A stretch of DNA of 13,004 bases from JANMDR01 sp031409495. GTDB lineage: Bacteria; Pseudomonadota; Gammaproteobacteria; Burkholderiales; Usitatibacteraceae. The notes below the pieces were generated by a model that saw only the letters and a list, made by a program, of their open reading frames with translations, ran no database searches and was not told where the DNA came from. Where the stretch lies: the NCBI GenBank assembly GCA_031409495.1, contig JANNXI010000206.1:1-13004 (forward strand), written 5' to 3'. Below, one piece after another: positions 7,553 through 13,004 of this stretch. A program made the translations under genes and the position numbers. Within the stretch, counting starts at the first letter, position 1. Each line of letters opens with the position of its first letter.

Positions 7553-7570
7553 TGTCGCATTTTTGCGACA
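7553..7570. promoter_or_regulatory. Perfect inverted repeat in the tyrS / M23 divergent promoter region
   Basis: TGTCGCA at 7553-7559 and TGCGACA at 7564-7570 form a 7-bp perfect dyad with a TTTT loop, midway between the two divergent starts. On the minus strand a plausible tyrS promoter overlaps it: TTGTCG, 18 bases, then CATGAT. A dyad placed over a promoter suggests a regulator-binding site, though it could instead be a short hairpin. I find no equally good promoter for the M23 gene. Confidence 0.4.
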
Positions 7571-7641
7571 ATTTCGTCATTATCCAACTTTTACCGATAA
7601 CGAATGACCGCGAATTTCTTCCAGGCCGAACCTAGCCACCG

Positions 7642-9051
7642 ATGTCGCACCCGCTAAAACCTAAAATGGTAGCGCAAAAACTGCTGGGCTTACTGATTCG
7701 TTCAGGCCGGCGGCTGAGTCACGCCGCCTACGCCTTAGGCAAAACGGCTTGGCAGACCTTCCCCAAACGTATCGCCATTGCCTTAACCGTTCTATTGCTG
7801 CTACCTGCATTTGGGTTATTAACCGCTTTTGGCATCGCACCTGATAGTGCCACCGAAAAACTAACGCGTCAGCAAATTACTGAAACGCTAACGCTCCCGC
7901 TGCTCCAAGCCAACAACCTTGTCGACGAAACGTTTATAGCGCTTGACCGCGTGCAGCGCGGCGACACCGTGGCGACGGTATTGGCGCGACTCAACGTAAA
8001 CGATGCGGCTGCGTTTAACTATTTGCGCTCGGAAAAAGACGCCAAAATGATTTATCAATTGCGCCCAGGCCGCACCATGCATGCCAAAATTGATGGCGCC
8101 GGCAAGCTCAAGCAGCTGCGCTATTTTTACGGTAGCGAAAAATACCTAGATGTGTCGCGCAAGCCCGATGGCGGTTTCGTTTCAGCCGATAAACCATTAG
8201 CACCTACCGTACAAATTCAACAAAAAGCTGGGGTAATTCGCTCGTCGCTTTTTGGTGCGACGGATGCCTTAAATATTCCCGATGCCGTGGCCACGCAAAT
8301 TGCACGGGTGTTTTCGACCGACATTGATTTTCATATTGATTTACGCAAAGACGATACGTTTTCTGTTGTGTATGAAATGCTGTACCAAGATGGAGAATAT
8401 CTGCGGCCGGGGCGCGTGTTGTCAGCCCAGTTCGTTAACAACGGTAAAACTTTTGAAGCGTTTTTGTTTACCGATCCCGAAGGGAATGAGAACTATTTTT
8501 CGGCCGATGGTTCTAACCGAGCGAAATCATTTTTACGCTCGCCGTTGGAGTTTTCAAGGGTTTCATCTAACTTTGGTTCACGTTTTCACCCCATATTTAA
8601 AAACTGGCGACAGCATACCGGTGTTGATTTTGCTGCACCACAAGGCACGAGAATTTGGGCAGTTGCGGACGGCATGGTTGAATATGCTGGCGTAAAAGGT
8701 GGTTATGGCAACGTGATTGAAATCCGCCATAGCGGCGCAGTAACAACCTTATACGCGCACATGAGTGGCTTTGCACCGGGCGTGCGCAAAGGCTCGCGCG
8801 TGCGCCAAGGCGACGTGATTGGTTATGTGGGTAAAACAGGATTTGCAACAGGCCCACACTTGCACTATGAGTTTAAAATTGCCGGCCAGCACCAAGACCC
8901 AATGCGGGTGGCTCTGCCCATGGCCGACCCGCTTCCAGCCCAATTCAAAGCCCAGTTTTTAGCCATCGCTACGCAACAAGGGACAAAGCTTGCGGCGTTG
9001 CGTGACGTGGTGGCGGGCACCAAGAGTAACCAGCTCGCTAGATTTGAATAG
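7642..9051 (+). CDS. M23 family murein DD-endopeptidase, membrane-anchored
   Basis: The product is 469 residues and should cleave peptide cross-links of murein in the periplasm, resembling MepM/YebA-type enzymes. It begins with a basic cytoplasmic tail, then one transmembrane helix at about 46-66 that anchors it. A LysM/OapA-like segment (about 100-170, with DRVQRGDTVATVLARLNV) precedes a middle domain and the C-terminal M23 domain (about 300-430). The lysostaphin-type zinc site is complete: H325 and D329 in HTGVD, H373 in YAHMSG, and the HxH pair H406/H408 in GPHLHYEF. SSNFGSRFHP is also typical. An active enzyme is therefore expected, unlike the degenerate NlpD/EnvC activators. No strong ribosome-binding site precedes the ATG. 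In many related genomes anmK follows directly; here a histidine kinase follows after 396 bases. Confidence 0.95.
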   Translation: MSHPLKPKMVAQKLLGLLIRSGRRLSHAAYALGKTAWQTFPKRIAIALTVLLLLPAFGLLTAFGIAPDSATEKLTRQQITETLTLPLLQANNLVDETFIALDRVQRGDTVATVLARLNVNDAAAFNYLRSEKDAKMIYQLRPGRTMHAKIDGAGKLKQLRYFYGSEKYLDVSRKPDGGFVSADKPLAPTVQIQQKAGVIRSSLFGATDALNIPDAVATQIARVFSTDIDFHIDLRKDDTFSVVYEMLYQDGEYLRPGRVLSAQFVNNGKTFEAFLFTDPEGNENYFSADGSNRAKSFLRSPLEFSRVSSNFGSRFHPIFKNWRQHTGVDFAAPQGTRIWAVADGMVEYAGVKGGYGNVIEIRHSGAVTTLYAHMSGFAPGVRKGSRVRQGDVIGYVGKTGFATGPHLHYEFKIAGQHQDPMRVALPMADPLPAQFKAQFLAIATQQGTKLAALRDVVAGTKSNQLARFE

Positions 9052-9191
9052 CTGAAAAATAAATCGTTACGGCTTTAACACCACGGGTGTGTGATTCTGT
9101 CGGTAGATGCGGTTGCTACTGGCCTGTACGCAACAACAAATAGTCAATTTTCTAAAATTTTCGGCCGCGGGGTTGGCCGCGGGTTTGGCTA

Positions 9192-9219
9192 TTGAACTCG
9201 CCATTTTGCGACCTATAAA
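9192..9219 (+). promoter_or_regulatory. Candidate sigma-70 promoter for the histidine kinase
   Basis: TTGAAC at 9192-9197 and TATAAA at 9214-9219 are separated by 16 bases, a fair match to the sigma-70 consensus. Initiation would fall near 9226, giving a leader of roughly 190-220 bases that contains the hairpin at 9241-9281. The call is by eye only. Confidence 0.4.
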
Positions 9220-9240
9220 AGCCCGCTAAACACCTCCATT

Positions 9241-9281
9241 TATGCTTGAAGATGCCCTAATTTAGAGCATCTTCAAGCATA
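9241..9281. repeat. Palindromic intergenic repeat, copy C
   Basis: TATGCTTGAAGATGC at 9241-9255 pairs perfectly with GCATCTTCAAGCATA at 9267-9281, a 15-bp outer stem, and CTA/TAG pair again inside. It shares the core of copies A and B but extends further outward. It lies 189 bases after the M23 gene and well before the kinase start, with no T tract on either side. A role as an ordinary intrinsic terminator is therefore doubtful. Confidence 0.85.
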
Positions 9282-9447
9282 TTACAAAAATGTTTCAGCC
9301 CTACTTTATTAATCGTATTGAACGCTGATGCACCGCTGATCCGGACGCGCGTGATTAGCCATGAGTGATTTCGATATTGGCAGACATTGCTGACATCTGT
9401 ATGCTTTGAGTATGACAAATATTCGATGCTTTTATGGCTGCCGCACA

Positions 9448-12400
9448 ATGCATAAATACCCAAAGCGCGCCCTACGCTGCAGCGCGGCCATGCTAGTGCT
9501 GTTGGCTCTGTGCTTTGTAGCTGGCACAGCAGCGCATGCAGCGTCAATTTTAATGACCGATGCGCAATCAGTCGCGTTAGCACTTACCGCTGAGCAAACC
9601 AGCTGGCTCAAAAAAAAGCGGGTTTTGCGCGTTGCGACCAAAGCCGATTGGCGGCCCATTGACGTCACCAGCACCAATGGCGCGTATACGGGAATCTCTG
9701 GCGATTATTTGCGCATCCTGACGGCAAAATTAGGCTTAAGCATTGAAGTTACCCCATATGCCAACAATGCCGACGCGATTGCAGCGTTAAATAGTGGGCG
9801 CGCCGATATCCTTCCTTCCCTCGCGGAAACGCCCGAACGCCTAGCCACGCTACAATTTACCCGCCCCTACCTGGATGTGCCCAACGCTATTTTTGCGCGC
9901 GCCAACACCCCAGTATTCGATTTAAATGGCGACTGGGCAGGCATTCGCGTTGCACATGAGCGTGGCTTTGCTTCGGTAGCACGCAATAGGGAAGGCAAGC
10001 CGCGCTCAATTACGCTTGAATTTGCCGACACTGATGCAGCCCTTTCTGCATTGAGCAAAGGCGAGGCCGACATCTATCTTGGCGCGCTGCCCACTACGGC
10101 CGCGGCCGTTGAGCGCTTGCTGCTAAGCAACGTCGTAGTGCGCGGCTATATCGATTCACCCTTTCGGTTTTTACGCTTTGGCGTAGCCCGCGGACAATCG
10201 CAATTGGTGCCGATTTTGAATGCCGCGATGGCTTCGGTGACCTTCATGCAAGCCGAAGAAGTGCGTGAGCGCTGGATGCCAGAACGCTTTGCCTTGAACT
10301 ATGAACAAGGGGCATTACCATTATCTGCGGCGCAGCAAAAGTGGCTGCAAACCAATAATTCGCTTCGCGTGGCCTACGACCCTGAAATGTCACCCATCAC
10401 ATTCACTGGCACAAACGGCAAAATGACTGGCTTGGCTGTTGACTATTTAAGCATCGTCACCAAAAAACTTGGGTTGAACGTGATCCAAGAGCGGCGCGGC
10501 ACCTGGAGCGAGATTTTATCGGCAATGAAAGCAGGCGAAGTGGACATACTCATTGCTTCAGCAATGAGCCAAGAGCGCTTAGATTACCTTGATTTTGCTG
10601 GTCCTTACTTGAGCTCGCCGACGGTGATTGTCGACACCAGCCGCGATAATTCCGTCAGCGAAATTTCGCAGTTTATTGGCAAATCCGTTTGCATCCAAAA
10701 AGACCATTTTTTGGTGCCGGACCTAAAGCGCCGCTTCCCTGGCATAAACGTGGTGGGCTTCGCCACCATAGAAAATGCACTACAAGCGCTTTTAAAAAGC
10801 GAATGCAATGCTGCAATCGGCAATTTGCATAGCATGGCCAATCAGATCGAAACACACTTCGCGGGCCAGCTACGCGTGAGTGGCAACGTGGCCAATGGCG
10901 ACAGCGTACTTTATTTTGCCACATCCAAATCTAAGCCCGAACTTGGGCAAATTTTAAGCATCGCCAAGAGCACCATCGGCCAAGCTGAGCGCAATGCGCT
11001 CCGTGACCGATGGTTGGCCGTAAGCTATCAGCCGGGTTACTCGGGCCGAAGTATCGCCGCCATTGCGATTCCGATCGCGCTGGGATTATTGAGCACCTTA
11101 GCAGTATTTTTCTTTCTTAATCGCAAGCTTCGGGCGGAGATGAAACGTCGCAATGTTTTATTGCTGCAATTGGCCAATAAGCGCATGGAAGCCGAGGCCG
11201 CCACGCAAGCAAAGGCGCGGTTTTTGGCGGCGATGTCACACGAAATTCGCACGCCCATGCAGGGTATTGTTGGCGCGGCAGACATGCTATCGCGCGCTGG
11301 GCTTAACGCCGCACAACGCAAACTCAACCAGCTAGTGCAAAGTGCTGCGCAAGTCATTGTGCACATGTTGAATGAAATTTTGGACGATCGGCGGCTTGAA
11401 GAAGGTCACATCCAACCGCGGTTGGCATCCGAAGATTTAGTAGAACGGATTCGCGGCGCCGTCCAGTTGTTTGAACCCACGGCGAATCAACGCAAAATTC
11501 GACTGAGCTTTGAAGCCTCCCCGATGTTGGCGCGCCGTTACATCGCCGACGGCACCTACCTGCGCCAAATTATTTCTAACTTCATTTCTAATGCCGTTAA
11601 ATTCACGGCCGACGGCGCAGTACAAGTGCAAATGGACGCGCGCGCAGTAGCCAACAATCAGCACGAAGTGACTATTGCCGTCATCGACACCGGCAAAGGT
11701 ATGTCGGCCAAGGATCTAGAACACTTGTTTCAACCCTATGCCCAAGGTGATGCGGGTCGTGACGCCAGTGCCGTGGGCTCTGGTTTGGGTTTGTCTATTT
11801 GCAAGCGCTTGGCTGATGCCATGGGTGCCAAGCTCACCGTCACCAGCAAGCCGGGCCTTGGTACGACAATAATGCTGGTGATCAAACTGAACCTCGCTGT
11901 AAGCGAAAAAGAACCCGCGCAAACCGATGGCTTTGAGGGCAATAGCACTATGCGCGGCTTAAAGCGTATTGCATTAACTACGCCTCTAGAACTAGCATCT
12001 GCTGGCCGTGCAAACCCAGCAGACGCAACAGCAGAAAAATCGAGTTTGACCCAAAAAATTTACGCGGCTACGACGGCACGGATGGCAATGGCCGCTCCAC
12101 ATGCCGCAACACCATCAGCACATAACGATAACGAAGGCGAACCGGCTTCAGCCAGCAACAGCCCGCAAATTTTGTCCCGCATTAACGCCCGAGAAGCCCT
12201 ACCGACGGCGCAGTTGCGCATTTTAGCCAACGAAGATGATGCAATGATTCGCGAGCTATTGGAAGATCAATTTATAGCCCTCGGTGTGCAGGCCGATATT
12301 TGTGCCACCGCGATGACGGGGCTAGAAGCCTGGCGCACGCGCGAATACGACTTGATTTTTACCGACAATAACTTAGGCACGATGACAGGTGCTGAATTTA

Positions 12401-12591
12401 CCGTTATCATCCGCGCTGAAGAACGCCAAACCGGCAGACCATTCACGCCGATTGTAGGCATTACAGGATCCATCATGGTGGAAGAACGCACCCGTTGCCT
12501 GGCACTCGGCATGCAAAAAATCCTGGGTAAACCCATCGTGCTTGCGGACTTACGCGCCGCCATTAATGAATTTTCAAACCGCAACCTATGA
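9448..12591 (+). CDS. Hybrid sensor histidine kinase with two periplasmic solute-binding domains
   Basis: This is a BvgS/EvgS-like inner-membrane kinase of 1047 residues. A signal sequence (cleavage near AHA/AS) leads to two tandem SBP_bac_3 domains at about 57-276 and 302-523, which bind amino-acid-like ligands in relatives. One membrane helix follows at 536-557. The HisKA domain carries SHEIRTPM with phospho-acceptor H598. The ATPase domain shows an N box (SNAVKF), DTGKGM at 747 and GSGLGLS at 777. After a linker of about 105 Ala-rich residues comes a receiver domain with acidic pocket NEDD, acceptor D973 and K1028 in GKP. There is no PAS and no HPt domain, both of which BvgS has, and no response regulator nearby. 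The start is uncertain: ATG 9412 or TTG 9406 give a longer n-region; 9448 gives a normal signal peptide. The stop overlaps the next gene by four bases. Confidence 0.93.
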   Translation: MHKYPKRALRCSAAMLVLLALCFVAGTAAHAASILMTDAQSVALALTAEQTSWLKKKRVLRVATKADWRPIDVTSTNGAYTGISGDYLRILTAKLGLSIEVTPYANNADAIAALNSGRADILPSLAETPERLATLQFTRPYLDVPNAIFARANTPVFDLNGDWAGIRVAHERGFASVARNREGKPRSITLEFADTDAALSALSKGEADIYLGALPTTAAAVERLLLSNVVVRGYIDSPFRFLRFGVARGQSQLVPILNAAMASVTFMQAEEVRERWMPERFALNYEQGALPLSAAQQKWLQTNNSLRVAYDPEMSPITFTGTNGKMTGLAVDYLSIVTKKLGLNVIQERRGTWSEILSAMKAGEVDILIASAMSQERLDYLDFAGPYLSSPTVIVDTSRDNSVSEISQFIGKSVCIQKDHFLVPDLKRRFPGINVVGFATIENALQALLKSECNAAIGNLHSMANQIETHFAGQLRVSGNVANGDSVLYFATSKSKPELGQILSIAKSTIGQAERNALRDRWLAVSYQPGYSGRSIAAIAIPIALGLLSTLAVFFFLNRKLRAEMKRRNVLLLQLANKRMEAEAATQAKARFLAAMSHEIRTPMQGIVGAADMLSRAGLNAAQRKLNQLVQSAAQVIVHMLNEILDDRRLEEGHIQPRLASEDLVERIRGAVQLFEPTANQRKIRLSFEASPMLARRYIADGTYLRQIISNFISNAVKFTADGAVQVQMDARAVANNQHEVTIAVIDTGKGMSAKDLEHLFQPYAQGDAGRDASAVGSGLGLSICKRLADAMGAKLTVTSKPGLGTTIMLVIKLNLAVSEKEPAQTDGFEGNSTMRGLKRIALTTPLELASAGRANPADATAEKSSLTQKIYAATTARMAMAAPHAATPSAHNDNEGEPASASNSPQILSRINAREALPTAQLRILANEDDAMIRELLEDQFIALGVQADICATAMTGLEAWRTREYDLIFTDNNLGTMTGAEFTVIIRAEERQTGRPFTPIVGITGSIMVEERTRCLALGMQKILGKPIVLADLRAAINEFSNRNL

Positions 12592-13004
12592 GCAACTTAG
12601 CGCACCAACAACAATCCCAATACATTGCCCTAGACGCTTGGATTGACGCAAATTTCGACGCGGAAATTTTATTTTTGCAGCAACTGGTGCGCGTGCCTAC
12701 AGACACACCGCCTGGCAATAATGCCCCACACGCAGCGCTGACCGCCACGCTCCTTACACAATTTGGGTTTGACGTTGAAAAATACGACGTGCCCGCTCAA
12801 GAAGTACGCGACTACGGGCTGGAATCGCTCACGAATTTAATTGTGCGGCGCAAGTTTGGTAGTGCAGACACCGGACTTACTATTGCATTGAACGCCCACG
12901 GCGATGTGGTGCCGCCTGGTGACGGCTGGACGCACCCGCCTTATGCGGCCGATATTGCCGATGGCAATATGTACGGCCGCGCCACTGCGGTAAGCAAAAG
13001 CGAT
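12588..13004 (+). CDS. M20 family metallo-deacylase/peptidase (ArgE/DapE-like), 3' truncated by window
   Basis: Only the first 139 residues are visible; the gene runs off the window. M20 enzymes are cytoplasmic zinc hydrolases that remove acyl groups from amino acids or cut small peptides. NAHGDVVPPGDGW contains the first metal ligand His and its partner Asp (HGD, around residues 102-104). The following YGRATAVSKSD occupies the place of the usual GRGAxDMKG, so the bridging Asp would be that of KSD. I recall a similar form in an M20 subfamily common in Burkholderiales. The ATG overlaps the kinase stop (ATGA), so translation is probably coupled and both proteins are made from one message. The exact substrate (acetylornithine, succinyl-diaminopimelate or another N-acyl amino acid) cannot be decided from this fragment. 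Confidence 0.87.
   Translation, partial: MSNLAHQQQSQYIALDAWIDANFDAEILFLQQLVRVPTDTPPGNNAPHAALTATLLTQFGFDVEKYDVPAQEVRDYGLESLTNLIVRRKFGSADTGLTIALNAHGDVVPPGDGWTHPPYAADIADGNMYGRATAVSKSD

Larger units (their letters stand above)
9052..9447 (+). other. Long intergenic region before the histidine kinase gene
   Basis: This stretch carries no gene I can support. It holds a direct repeat of GGCCGCGGG at about 9163-9183, a promoter candidate at 9192-9219, the third palindromic repeat at 9241-9281, and the ambiguous start region of the kinase. No T-tailed terminator is visible for the M23 gene, so its message may end at the palindrome or read on. Confidence 0.5.

Noticed and set aside
9242..9265. Tiny reading frame ATG to TAG (MLEDALI) within palindrome copy C
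   Set aside because: An almost identical peptide appears on the opposite strand solely because the sequence is palindromic, and no ribosome-binding site precedes it.
2955..9281. The three similar hairpins as a CRISPR array or tRNA remnants
   Set aside because: They are kilobases apart, have no regular spacers and no cas genes nearby, and the stems do not fold as a cloverleaf.
9257..9583. Minus-strand frame across the kinase start region
   Set aside because: It runs antisense through the kinase signal peptide, resembles no family I know, and has no supporting start signal.
11037..11366. Minus-strand frame opposite the HisKA region
   Set aside because: Composition mirrors the sense gene, and the conserved SHEIRTP H-box on the plus strand fixes the coding frame.

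Overview
The window looks like ordinary chromosome from a betaproteobacterium, most likely Burkholderiales. The clues are a tyrosyl-tRNA synthetase divergent from an M23 peptidase (a common betaproteobacterial arrangement), a DUF5117/DUF4953-type metalloprotease, and an M20 deacylase of a type I associate with that order. Base composition is roughly balanced between GC and AT. I could run no database search, so taxonomy and family names rest on remembered motifs. I see no phage, integrase, transposase, CRISPR array, tRNA or rRNA.

Layout from left to right. (1) 121-2835 (+) encodes a secreted zinc metalloprotease with a metzincin-like motif and a histidine-rich loop; a strong intrinsic terminator follows. 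(2) 3005-4213 (-) is anmK, anhydro-N-acetylmuramic acid kinase, in a form that resembles Bacteroidota proteins. (3) 4349-4867 (-) is a DUF1697 protein, divergent from (4) 4964-6163 (+), a seven-helix membrane diguanylate cyclase. (5) 6239-7477 (-) is tyrS, divergent from (6) 7642-9051 (+), a membrane-anchored M23 murein endopeptidase. (7) 9448-12591 (+) is a hybrid sensor histidine kinase with two periplasmic solute-binding domains. Its stop codon overlaps the start of (8) 12588-13004 (+), an M20 metallo-deacylase cut by the window edge.

Three genes or functions touch the cell envelope: the M23 enzyme cuts murein, AnmK recycles the anhydro-sugar released during wall turnover, and the metalloprotease is exported. 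The histidine kinase and the M20 enzyme appear translationally coupled and may link sensing of a small periplasmic ligand to peptide or N-acyl-amino-acid breakdown.

The structure least explained by genes is a palindromic repeat present three times, in three different intergenic gaps (2955-2983, 6191-6222, 9241-9281). All copies share the core GAAGATGCCC / GGGCATCTTC. It looks like a dispersed intergenic hairpin family. The other notable points are the probable foreign origin of anmK and the kinase-deacylase pair. I do not see convincing evidence for a wholly new multi-gene system.
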